DNA of 51,593 nucleotides from Alphaproteobacteria bacterium (GTDB lineage Bacteria; Pseudomonadota; Alphaproteobacteria; Caulobacterales; Aquidulcibacteraceae). The stretch lies in NCBI GenBank assembly GCA_027485915.1, contig JAIXQA010000041.1, forward strand, positions 1-51,593, read 5' to 3'. The notes beneath the pieces are model-generated. The model did no database searches. It was not told where the DNA came from and saw only the letters and a program-made list of their open reading frames with translations. Of this stretch, positions 45,005 to 51,593 are shown one piece after another. Position numbers and translations under genes: made by a program. Within the stretch, counting starts at the first letter, position 1. Each line of letters begins with the position of its first letter.

Positions 45005-45759
45005 ACATCGGCGCGCGACGTAAGGTGAAAGCTGATTTTGATCTGCAGATTTCTGAAAAAAATCTGAAGCGCAGGAGCTTTCTCCCACTCCGAGCGACAC
45101 TCAGATCCGTGCCGTCATAGGGTCTATTCGACCCCAGCCACGTCAATAGCTAGGGCTGATGCGATGTCACACGTTGGGATAATAATCTCGAGGAAAGCAC
45201 AAAGCTCTGCCTCGAATCACCTGGCCGTAAAGCCCCTATCAAAGGCTTCCAGCGGCTTGAAACACCGCTCGCCACTCCATTGGCGTCAAGCAGTTTGCCG
45301 ATTAGGCGACACTCCGTTCTTCATTGTTTCATATTTGTCACGCTTCCCACGATCGATGCTTCTCGCAAGGATTTGCTGCAGCGCAACATGCCTGAGCCAA
45401 ATATTATAGGCCTATGAGAGTCAATTTTGCGAGAATAATGAGATTTATCCCACAACGCCGCGCCTGCATTCTTATTTGGCAGAAAAGAGCATCGTTAATT
45501 TCGAAAGATATACTGATTTCGTTGATCGGTCGATTTACTTTTATTTTGAGATATAGCAATTGTTTCAGGTTAATATTTTATAATATACCGAACAGAGGAA
45601 TGTATAAAAGTCCGACTTATTGGTAAATTCGAATATTGGTTATTTCGCCTCTATAGCTTATTATCGTTTTTGAGCATAATTCGCCTATTTGGCTATTTTT
45701 TAATATTGATTTTCTCAGAAAATTATTGTACACAGCATTGCGATAACTCATTTTTATCC
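45005..45759. other. Long non-coding, partly AT-rich region before the lasso operon
   Basis: About 750 nt without a credible gene. The first 400 nt have normal composition and several short frames broken by stops in every frame, consistent with decayed coding sequence that I cannot identify. From about 45410 to 45759 the sequence is strongly A/T-rich. No -24/-12 element with correct spacing was found. A boundary between two independently acquired blocks is plausible. Confidence 0.5.
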
Positions 45760-45788
45760 TTGACTTAACAGACCCTTGTCCTTACTCT
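45760..45788 (+). promoter_or_regulatory. Candidate sigma-70 promoter of the lasso operon
   Basis: TTGACT (45760-45765) is followed after 17 nt by TACTCT (45783-45788), with CTAAAA just after. The -35 is one base from consensus; the -10 is weak. The expected start near 45795 leaves a leader of about 40 nt before the precursor ATG, whose ribosome-binding site is GAGG at 45825-45828. Confidence 0.5.
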
Positions 45789-45833
45789 AAAACCGTGAAG
45801 CGTTCATCCAGGGCGTTTCCAAATGAGGTATTT

Positions 45834-45977
45834 ATGATGACCAAAGAAGTATACAGCGCTCCAGAAGTTGAAACCCTGGGTTCTTTCGAAGCTCTGACCC
45901 AAAGCACCAACAGCGGCCCAAACACCGACTTCGCTTACGCGGCTCAAGCTCCATCGATCCTCGGCGCTCTGTCGTAA
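45834..45977 (+). CDS. Lasso peptide precursor (A)
   Basis: A 47-residue ribosomal precursor. The leader carries the lasso recognition signature in YSAPEVETLGSFEALTQ: Tyr7, Pro10 (Y-x-x-P), Val12, Gly16 and the penultimate Thr22. Cutting after Gln23 gives a 24-residue core. Its first nine residues, STNSGPNTD, would close a macrolactam between the Ser1 amine and the Asp9 side chain. The tail, FAYAAQAPSILGALS, threads the ring; Phe10, Tyr12 or Gln15 could be steric plugs. The last residue is Ser, the site used by HprK-like lasso kinases. Start ATG 45834 or 45837, both served by GAGG. The gene is followed by a hairpin, then RRE, peptidase, cyclase, kinase and exporter genes. Ring size is a prediction. 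Confidence 0.9.
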   Translation: MMTKEVYSAPEVETLGSFEALTQSTNSGPNTDFAYAAQAPSILGALS

Positions 45978-45999
45978 GTTTGGTGTAAACCAGCTTTAG

Positions 46000-46030
46000 G
46001 TGACGGCCGGCGCAACCGGTCGTCACTTTT
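46000..46030 (+). terminator. Hairpin attenuator/terminator between lasso precursor and maturation genes
   Basis: GTGACGGCCGG (46000-46010) pairs with CCGGTCGTCAC (46016-46026) through 11 base pairs including one G-U, with loop CGCAA and TTTT after. It sits 22 nt after the precursor stop. Partial termination here would yield more precursor than enzyme mRNA, a common arrangement for ribosomal peptides. Confidence 0.8.
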
Positions 46031-46093
46031 CGTTTGGGTGGGCCTTTCTTTCGCGGATTGAATATCAGGAAGTTGTTTTAGGTGGGCTTCCCT

Positions 46094-46378
46094 ATGCAAA
46101 TTGATAGTAATATTTTGTTTGTGCGGCAGCCTGATGTGGTTGCCTGTGAACTTGGTACTGGCATGGCCCTGTTGAATATGCAGGAAGGCAAGTACTATCG
46201 GTTAAATGATACCGCTAAGCTCATCTGGGATAAGTTGGAAGAGCCGTCGAGTGTCGAGTCTCTCGTGGACTCAATTGTTAACAGATTTGAGATAAGCGTA
46301 GCTGACTGCACGGGCGATGTTGTCGCTGTGGTGACAAAGCTTTGCGAGGATAATCTTGTCCGACAGTTTAGTGCGTGA
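46094..46378 (+). CDS. Lasso B1: PqqD-like RiPP recognition element (leader-binding protein)
   Basis: A 94-residue stand-alone RRE. The fold shows in MALLNMQEGKYYRLNDTAKL, then IWDKLEEPSSVESLVDSIVN and VVTKLCEDNLVRQF, the three-strand plus three-helix PqqD pattern. It should hold the precursor leader (Y-x-x-P region) and deliver it to the B2 peptidase. ATG 46094 has AGGTGGG (46080-46086) 7 nt upstream; GTG 46082 is an alternative. The 3' end overlaps the B2 start by 23 nt. Confidence 0.92.
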   Translation: MQIDSNILFVRQPDVVACELGTGMALLNMQEGKYYRLNDTAKLIWDKLEEPSSVESLVDSIVNRFEISVADCTGDVVAVVTKLCEDNLVRQFSA

Positions 46379-46796
46379 TCTAAGTCGAAAGATTAGATTG
46401 GCCTGCAGCCATGGCCCTTTGCTTGCGGTCAGTTTTTTTTTGGTTGTGATTGTCCGGCTAACTTTAACTTTTCGGGGCCATGCGCCCGTTCTCGCTGAAA
46501 TCCGACGTATTGAAGATCGTGGACTTTTAGGTCCGCGCCAACACACAGTTGCCAGCATCGTCTGGGCGGTTCGCCACACCTCTCGCTTGGTCCCTAAAGC
46601 TACGTGCCTGACCCAATCTCTCGTGGTTCGGCTCTTACTCGCGCGCAGTGGTCATGACAGCCGGATCCGGATCGGCGTTTCCAATTCCAACGATGGAAAA
46701 TTTGAAGCTCACGCATGGGTTTTATATGACGGCTTAATCGTGATTGGGGGCACCGACGAGAGTGTGGCACGCTATATGCCCATGGTAGATTTATGA
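46356..46796 (+). CDS. Lasso B2: transglutaminase-like leader peptidase
   Basis: A 146-residue cysteine peptidase of the Transglut_core3 (PF13471) type. It removes the leader after the penultimate Thr. The catalytic Cys is in KATCLTQSLVVRLLLARSG, the His in FEAHAWVLYDG and the Asp in VIGGTDESV, giving the full triad. A hydrophobic N-terminal stretch (LLAVSFFLVVIVRLTLTF) is typical. TTG 46356 is used because GAGGA (46346-46350) is 5 nt upstream; GTG 46371 lacks this. The gene overlaps B1 by 23 nt and its stop overlaps the cyclase ATG (ATGA), so B1, B2 and C are coupled. Confidence 0.93.
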   Translation: MSDSLVRDLSRKIRLACSHGPLLAVSFFLVVIVRLTLTFRGHAPVLAEIRRIEDRGLLGPRQHTVASIVWAVRHTSRLVPKATCLTQSLVVRLLLARSGHDSRIRIGVSNSNDGKFEAHAWVLYDGLIVIGGTDESVARYMPMVDL

Positions 46797-48580
46797 TCCA
46801 GAGCACATCTACTTATGACGGTGCCGTCATAGACATCTCAAAGCTGGGTTTGACTGCCAACAAAAGCTCAGGCGCGAGCTCCAGTCGATCGGCTCAAGTA
46901 ATTTTCATTTCTTATGCCTTTCGCCTCGACAATCGCGCCGAGGTATTGGCTGAACTCAAGCTGTCCGACCGCGCATCTGACCAAGAGATTCTCGCCGAGG
47001 GTTGGTTGGCTTGGCGCGAGGATCTTGCACATCGACTAAGAGGCGCTTTTGGCTTTGGCGTTTTCGATGCGGCTTCCCGCACAATTTATGTGGCCCGAGA
47101 TATTTTCGGTACAAGCCCCGTCTTCTGGGCCACTGACGAGAGCCAGGTGATCATTGCCGCAAGCAGCAGGGGCACGCGCGCGCTTTTATCATTCTCTCCG
47201 GCCCACAATAAAACCACGTTGGCGGATTTCATCTGTGGTGGGGAAATCCAGCGAGAGCAAACCTTTTTTGAAGGCGTATCGCGGCTTCCGCCGGCACATT
47301 GGATGACCATCGATCAAAGTGGCATCCAAATAACCAGATACTGGTCTTCGGCCGATGTGCCACGAGCCCAGGAAGTGGATAATCCGATCAAGCGATTCCG
47401 CGAACATTTTCAGCGATCAGTCCGAAATTGTTTTTCATCTGGCAAGTCCGTGCTTTTCTTGAGTGGTGGGCTTGATTCGTCGTCCATTGCAGGTGCCCTT
47501 CACGCCGAAGGCGTCACAGTTCCAAGCCTCAGCCTCGTTTATCATGAAACCAAGGATTGGACAGACAAAGCCTATCTTGCCGCTTTGGAAGATGGATTGG
47601 GGATTACGCTTGATGGCACTGCGAGTGATGCGCACAATCCGCTGGAAGATATTTCAAAATGGCTTGCCGTTGTGGATGGGCCATATTTGCCATATGGCCA
47701 TTCAGTATCGAGCCAGCTCCTTCTAAAGGCGCGAGCCTTAGGCTATAAAGTTGTGCTTTCAGGGCATGGCGGGGATGAAATAGTTTCCTACGGCTTTGGT
47801 CGGCTCAATGAGCTCGCCCGCCAAGGTCGATGGCTACGCTTGTGGCGCGAGACACGCGCCGCAGCGGGCCTGTATCACGAGTCGAGGTTTCGGCTGTTCC
47901 GACGCTACCTCAGCCAAATTAATTGGTTCCGCAAAGTCGAGCGTAAGCTTCGCTTTCAGGTCAAAGGCAAAACCTGGTCTGGCCAACAATATATGTCGGA
48001 AGCTTTTGCCAAAACGGTTGATCCCGCGCGATTTCGACGCAAGTTTGCCGGTGAGCGGTTGGATCATGATGAACGCATGATCCATGAGGAAGTCCTAAAT
48101 TCCCCGCTTCAGCCGCTTTCACTAGAAGTGATCGCTACTTGCAGCCATGCAGAAGGCATTGAAACGCGGATGCCCTTCTATGATCGTGAACTTGTTGAGC
48201 TTTCGCTCTCCTTACCCTCTGAATGGAAATTGCGCGAGGGTCTATCGCGCTATATACTTCGGAAGGCCATGGCGGACACATTGCCCCGCGCAGTCGTCCT
48301 GCGACAGGACAAATTTGACTTTACCGACAACTTTAAACGTGGCCTTCTGGAAAATAAGGACGAAGTTCTGGCGCTCACAGATCCTGAAACCCAAAAACTT
48401 AGCGATTGGGTTAACGTCGATCTTCTACAAAACATTAGGTCGCAATTTATGGGGGCTATTGACTCGATTGAGACCGCTGATGCGTTCTTTGTTTGGCGAG
48501 CGGCAGTCCTTGCTACGTGGCTAAAGGTCTCTTCCGAACCTCTGTCTAAGCCGCAATTGCGCGTGATCCAAGAGGGATAG
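46793..48580 (+). CDS. Lasso C: asparagine-synthetase-like lasso cyclase
   Basis: A 595-residue enzyme that adenylates the Asp9 side chain and closes the macrolactam. The N-terminal glutaminase-like domain (about 1-200) has RGAFGFGVFDAASRTIYVAR and DIFGTSPVFW but no Cys at position 2, so it does not use glutamine. The synthetase domain begins at SVLFLSGGLDSSSIAGAL (pyrophosphate loop, about residue 220), then VVLSGHGGDEIVSYGFGR, IETRMPFYDRELVELSLSLP and LRKAMADTLPRAVVLRQDKF. Related asparagine synthetases would keep the N-terminal Cys. It overlaps B2 by 4 nt and precedes the kinase gene by 5 nt. Confidence 0.94.
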   Translation: MIQSTSTYDGAVIDISKLGLTANKSSGASSSRSAQVIFISYAFRLDNRAEVLAELKLSDRASDQEILAEGWLAWREDLAHRLRGAFGFGVFDAASRTIYVARDIFGTSPVFWATDESQVIIAASSRGTRALLSFSPAHNKTTLADFICGGEIQREQTFFEGVSRLPPAHWMTIDQSGIQITRYWSSADVPRAQEVDNPIKRFREHFQRSVRNCFSSGKSVLFLSGGLDSSSIAGALHAEGVTVPSLSLVYHETKDWTDKAYLAALEDGLGITLDGTASDAHNPLEDISKWLAVVDGPYLPYGHSVSSQLLLKARALGYKVVLSGHGGDEIVSYGFGRLNELARQGRWLRLWRETRAAAGLYHESRFRLFRRYLSQINWFRKVERKLRFQVKGKTWSGQQYMSEAFAKTVDPARFRRKFAGERLDHDERMIHEEVLNSPLQPLSLEVIATCSHAEGIETRMPFYDRELVELSLSLPSEWKLREGLSRYILRKAMADTLPRAVVLRQDKFDFTDNFKRGLLENKDEVLALTDPETQKLSDWVNVDLLQNIRSQFMGAIDSIETADAFFVWRAAVLATWLKVSSEPLSKPQLRVIQEG

Positions 48581-48585
48581 ATTAC

Positions 48586-49506
48586 ATGTACAAGTATCAA
48601 GCCTTTGGGATGAGGATTGCAAGCGACGTGCGTCTGGATGAATTGTCGCTGGCCGATGACACTGGCGCGCCCGCCGATCTCCATATTCGGCGGACAAAAT
48701 TGGACTATTCGATCCCAGAGCTCGGGGCCGCTCAGCCGAGCATGGTTTCCGATGACCCTCTAGGGGTTGTCATGATTTGGCCAGGAGCCGCGGCGGTACG
48801 CGTAGTTGGTCCGTCCTTGGTGGAGATCGATACATTTCCGGGCGTCCCCGAAAAATACCTCGCTTTTCCATTATTAGGCCCAGTGATGGGATGGGTTCTG
48901 CATGTGAAGCAGCTATTTGTGCTGCATGCCAGCGCCGTCGTTCATCGAGGCAAAAGCATCGGCTTCATGGGGGATAAAGGGGCTGGAAAATCAACGACCG
49001 CTGCCGCCTTTCTCAGCGACGGGGCACAGATTCTCACCGATGACTTGCTGGCCTTTGAGACGGATAACCCAACCGGGCCGAGGATCTTGCCAGCATTTGC
49101 TCAAGTGAAATTGAATGAGACGTCTGCACGCGAGGTAGCGGTGCACGGCGCAGAGCCGCTCCCCTTAATTATGGAGGGCTTCGAGAAGCGTCAGTTCCGC
49201 TTGCCGTCTATGCACCATCAGCCTGCAGATTGTGATGTTCTGATCGTGTTGGAGCGGGGCCTAGAGGCCCCATCCATTGAATTATTGGATCATTTGTCCG
49301 CTTTAAAGGCCTTAATGCGCTTTAGTTATAATGTCAGATTTTCAGAACTTCCTGTTGTGTTTCAAGAGCGTGAGCGATGCTTTCGCCAAGCGGCGTTCCT
49401 CGCCCAAAAGGTGCGGGTCGCCTGTCTGAAAGTTCCAAACGACATCACACGCTTGCCGGAAACGGTGGAATTCGTACAGAGCCAATTGCAAGCAGGTTTC
49501 CAGTGA
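48586..49506 (+). CDS. Lasso K: HPr-kinase-like protein, probable lasso peptide C-terminal Ser kinase
   Basis: A 306-residue P-loop kinase of the HprK C-terminal-domain type. Walker A is GDKGAGKSTTAAAFLSDG (about residues 129-146), preceded by LHASAVVHRGKSIGFMG, the usual approach strand, and followed by ILTDDLLAF, the metal and base region of the HprK family. Known lasso kinases of this family phosphorylate the C-terminal Ser of the precursor, which matches the Ser ending the core here. It is 5 nt after the cyclase gene and its stop overlaps the exporter start (GTGA). A role in regulation instead of tailoring is unlikely because no phosphotransferase genes are nearby. Confidence 0.9.
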   Translation: MYKYQAFGMRIASDVRLDELSLADDTGAPADLHIRRTKLDYSIPELGAAQPSMVSDDPLGVVMIWPGAAAVRVVGPSLVEIDTFPGVPEKYLAFPLLGPVMGWVLHVKQLFVLHASAVVHRGKSIGFMGDKGAGKSTTAAAFLSDGAQILTDDLLAFETDNPTGPRILPAFAQVKLNETSAREVAVHGAEPLPLIMEGFEKRQFRLPSMHHQPADCDVLIVLERGLEAPSIELLDHLSALKALMRFSYNVRFSELPVVFQERERCFRQAAFLAQKVRVACLKVPNDITRLPETVEFVQSQLQAGFQ

Positions 49507-51278
49507 CCTTGTCAGCGAACCTGCAATTCTTCTGGTATATTTGGCGTCTAACCAAAGGCAGAATTGCGGCGACCGCGCTCTTATCGGTACTTGTGAGCTT
49601 AACGGAGGGCTTGTCCCTCTTCATGCTCATTCCAATTGTAAGCTCGTTAAGCTCGAGCAACGCCAATATCTTTGAGAAAATCCCAATCATCAAAAACTGG
49701 ATACCGCAGTTTGACATTGACCTCTCCGTTATGCTGGTCTTGTTTGTCTTATTGGTTACGTTTCAGGCAGCTTTGGCTCAGTTTAAAATGCTGTATACAC
49801 AGCGTTTAATGCACAAGACCTTGGATCGAGCCCGGCTTATGCTTTTTGAACGCATTAGCATGGCTAACTGGGCAACGATCGCTGGAAAGCGAACCAACGA
49901 CATCAACCATATTCTGCGAACCGAGACCGAGCGGATGCTGAATGCGGCAAACACCGCGCAGACTTTGTTCCAAAGCATTATTTTGTTGGGCGTGTATTTG
50001 ATCGTCGCTGCCGCTGTCTCTTGGCAAATGACCTTGTTTGCGGTGGCCGTCGGCGGGCTTTTATTTGGGGCGCTTTATCCAATCCGGCGTCGCGCCTCAA
50101 ATTTCGGCAAGACCATGACCGTGAGCTTTCAAGAGCAAAATCATATCACCATGGAGTTCATTTCCGGTGTTCGAATTGCGAAGCTCTTTACCGCAGAACA
50201 GCGCCACATCAACGCCTTCGCAAATCAGCTTGAGTCCATTCGCGGCGGTGTTGTCGAGTTTCTGAAGATCAGCTCTCTTGGAACCTTCATATTTCAAGTT
50301 GGGACCGCAGCCATTGCCGCAGGTTTCGTATGGCTATCCATTCGCGTCTTCATGTTGGATATCGCGCAAATCTGCATCATGCTGGTGGTGTTCATTCGAA
50401 TTGCGCCGAGATTCAATTCAATCCAAGAGGCAGTGCAGACCTATTTGACGAATGGCCCGGCATTTATCAGTTACTCTGAAGCGCTCGAATACTTCTCCAG
50501 CAACCAAGAAGAAGATCAAGAAATCTTGGTAAAGCCACCTGGACTAAAAGAGAAGATCGAGCTCCAAGACGTATCCGTCATCTATCATGAGTCAGATCCG
50601 CCATTATTGCACTCAATTGATTTAACAATTCGGGCCGGTCAAATAACCGCTCTGATTGGTCCTTCCGGCAGTGGGAAAAGCACCTTAGCAGATATCCTGC
50701 TGGGTCTAACTTTGCCCAATAAGGGCACGATCACCATTGATGGTATGCCGATTTCAAATGGAAATCGGCGCGCCTGGCGGTCGTCTGTCGCTTGCGTTCC
50801 ACAGGACACCTTCCTCCTTAACGCAACCCTTCGTGCCAATCTGCTGATCGGCCGTGAGACCGCCTCTGAAGCAGATTTGTGGCGGTGCCTAGATCAAGCC
50901 AATATGGGCGATCTGATCAGAAGCCTGCCAGACGGGTTGGATACAAATGCCGGCGACCGTGGCATGCGGTTCTCCGGCGGCGAACGGCAGCGCATCGCGC
51001 TTGCAAGAGCTTTGCTGCGTGAACCGCAATTATTGGTGCTGGATGAAGCGACCAGCGCACTTGATTGGGACAACCAAACCAAGATCACCTCCGCAATTCG
51101 GGCTTTGCGTGGCAAGTTGACGATCGTGACCATTGTGCACAGTGCGGCCCTGGTTGAATTTGCCGACGAAGTGATTGCCTTAGAAGCTGGTAGGGTCATC
51201 TCGCAGGGTAGTTATGCCGATCAAAAGAATGACCCGGATAGCCCGCTCTCTCGGATGCTTGCGTCGGACGGCCAATAG
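49503..51278 (+). CDS. Lasso D: ABC exporter (type I, fused membrane and ATPase domains)
   Basis: A 591-residue half-transporter that should work as a homodimer to pump the mature lasso peptide out of the cytoplasm, giving self-immunity. The membrane domain has six helices (about 20-310). The ATPase holds Walker A LIGPSGSGKSTLADIL, Q-loop CVPQDTFLLNATL, signature FSGGERQRIALARALLREPQ, Walker B LLVLDEATSALDW and the switch His in TIVTIVHS. No C39 peptidase domain is present, as expected because B2 removes the leader. GTG 49503 overlaps the kinase stop by 4 nt; a frame from ATG 49377 would lie inside the kinase gene and begins with non-membrane sequence, so it was rejected. Confidence 0.94.
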   Translation: MTLSANLQFFWYIWRLTKGRIAATALLSVLVSLTEGLSLFMLIPIVSSLSSSNANIFEKIPIIKNWIPQFDIDLSVMLVLFVLLVTFQAALAQFKMLYTQRLMHKTLDRARLMLFERISMANWATIAGKRTNDINHILRTETERMLNAANTAQTLFQSIILLGVYLIVAAAVSWQMTLFAVAVGGLLFGALYPIRRRASNFGKTMTVSFQEQNHITMEFISGVRIAKLFTAEQRHINAFANQLESIRGGVVEFLKISSLGTFIFQVGTAAIAAGFVWLSIRVFMLDIAQICIMLVVFIRIAPRFNSIQEAVQTYLTNGPAFISYSEALEYFSSNQEEDQEILVKPPGLKEKIELQDVSVIYHESDPPLLHSIDLTIRAGQITALIGPSGSGKSTLADILLGLTLPNKGTITIDGMPISNGNRRAWRSSVACVPQDTFLLNATLRANLLIGRETASEADLWRCLDQANMGDLIRSLPDGLDTNAGDRGMRFSGGERQRIALARALLREPQLLVLDEATSALDWDNQTKITSAIRALRGKLTIVTIVHSAALVEFADEVIALEAGRVISQGSYADQKNDPDSPLSRMLASDGQ

Positions 51279-51593
51279 CCACATGCGTCGCGCCAGCCTG
51301 TAGATCCCCTCCTCAACGGGCGCTGGGGCCAAGCGGACATGGGAGCAAGCGCTTGCGTGAGGCAATAAAGCCCGATCAGCTCGTAGATTCGCGGTGCTCG
51401 CTCTCTCCGGCCCAAACAGATCTTGGTGGACCGGAGGGATCGTCAAAGCGCTTCCAAGCTTTCTGAAACACCCATAGCCCCGCGTGGGAAACCACCGGGG
51501 GGACGCCGTGTGCCCTTGAAGAAAGGGCAGAGGGGCCGGGGCGCGTGGTCCGCGCCAAATAGAGTGGGCCAGATTAACGGACTGGCCCGGAAT
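51279..51593. other. Non-assigned downstream region to the window end
   Basis: No recognisable gene or strong terminator. From about 51450 on it is clearly GC-richer than the lasso operon, and frames on the minus strand stay open for 60-90 codons but match no family I know. A gene entering from the right on the minus strand is possible. Confidence 0.35.

Noticed and set aside
45451-45500. TTGGCAGAAAAGAGC as a sigma-54 promoter near 45476 for the lasso operon
   Set aside because: GG and GC are 9 nt apart instead of 10, and it is about 340 nt upstream of the precursor gene; the sigma-70-like TTGACT element is better placed.
45164-45626. Small open frames before the lasso precursor as extra precursors or regulators
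   Set aside because: They have no Y-x-x-P leader signature, no ribosome-binding site and an amino acid make-up typical of non-coding DNA.
49377-49502. Upstream in-frame ATG for the lasso exporter
   Set aside because: The extra 42 residues are read from inside the kinase gene in another frame, have no membrane character, and GTG 49503 overlaps the kinase stop in the usual coupled way.
51180-51558. Minus-strand open frames at the right edge
   Set aside because: The long open frames follow from high GC; no domain was recognised and no start site fits. A gene continuing beyond the window cannot be excluded.
1-51593. tRNA, rRNA, CRISPR arrays, intact insertion sequences, phage or plasmid genes
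   Set aside because: I looked for these while reading and found no clover-leaf candidates, repeat-spacer pattern, transposase or integrase; small or decayed elements could have been missed.

Overview
The window looks like a chromosomal segment of an alphaproteobacterium of moderate GC, most plausibly Caulobacterales-like (Hyphomonadaceae or Caulobacteraceae) or a sphingomonad. This rests on a TonB-receptor-like C-terminus, a periplasmic GH97 glucosidase, a beta-barrel of the BBP2 type inside an exopolysaccharide operon, and a proteobacterial lasso peptide cluster. The taxonomic call is tentative. No rRNA, tRNA, CRISPR array, intact insertion sequence or phage gene was recognised.

Layout. (1) 1-12.1 kb is ordinary chromosome: the end of an outer-membrane receptor, a chemoreceptor, a TauD-like dioxygenase, a secreted S9 oligopeptidase, OxyR, a sterol-desaturase-type membrane hydroxylase, a GH97 glucosidase, FolD, YggT and a Sel1-repeat protein. 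(2) 12.5-45 kb is a large polysaccharide locus with frequent strand switches. It has a LapG-like cysteine peptidase, at least seven glycosyltransferases, two MOP flippases, three O-antigen ligase/polymerase-like proteins, two phosphoglycosyl transferases, a three-gene UDP-amino-sugar pathway (probably UDP-L-QuiNAc or UDP-L-FucNAc) followed by a WbuB-like transferase, a SleB-like wall hydrolase, a PPP phosphatase, and an export core (ExoY-like PGT, Wza-like exporter, small exported protein, BBP2 barrel, Wzc-like tyrosine autokinase, GT2). (3) 45.8-51.3 kb is a compact lasso peptide operon in the order precursor (A), stand-alone PqqD-like RRE (B1), transglutaminase-like leader peptidase (B2), asparagine-synthetase-like cyclase (C), HprK-like kinase (K), ABC exporter (D).

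How the genes work together. In the polysaccharide locus the phosphoglycosyl transferases should start repeat units on undecaprenyl phosphate, glycosyltransferases extend them, MOP proteins flip them, PF04932 proteins polymerise or ligate them, and the Wza/Wzc/BBP2 set controls length and export. Five sequences matching the sigma-54 -24/-12 promoter pattern, each with the exact 10-nt GG-to-GC spacing, lie upstream of transcription units in this locus. This suggests that RpoN drives much of the cluster.

In the lasso operon the precursor carries the Y-x-x-P...G...T leader signature and a predicted 24-residue core. The core should form a Ser1-Asp9 macrolactam ring with a 15-residue tail ending in Ser. 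A C-terminal Ser next to an HprK-like kinase predicts a phosphorylated lasso peptide. A hairpin with a T-run between A and B1 looks like an attenuator that would let the precursor be made in excess. A PF14907-type nucleotidyltransferase of the kind that can accompany such kinases lies 25 kb upstream, inside the polysaccharide locus.
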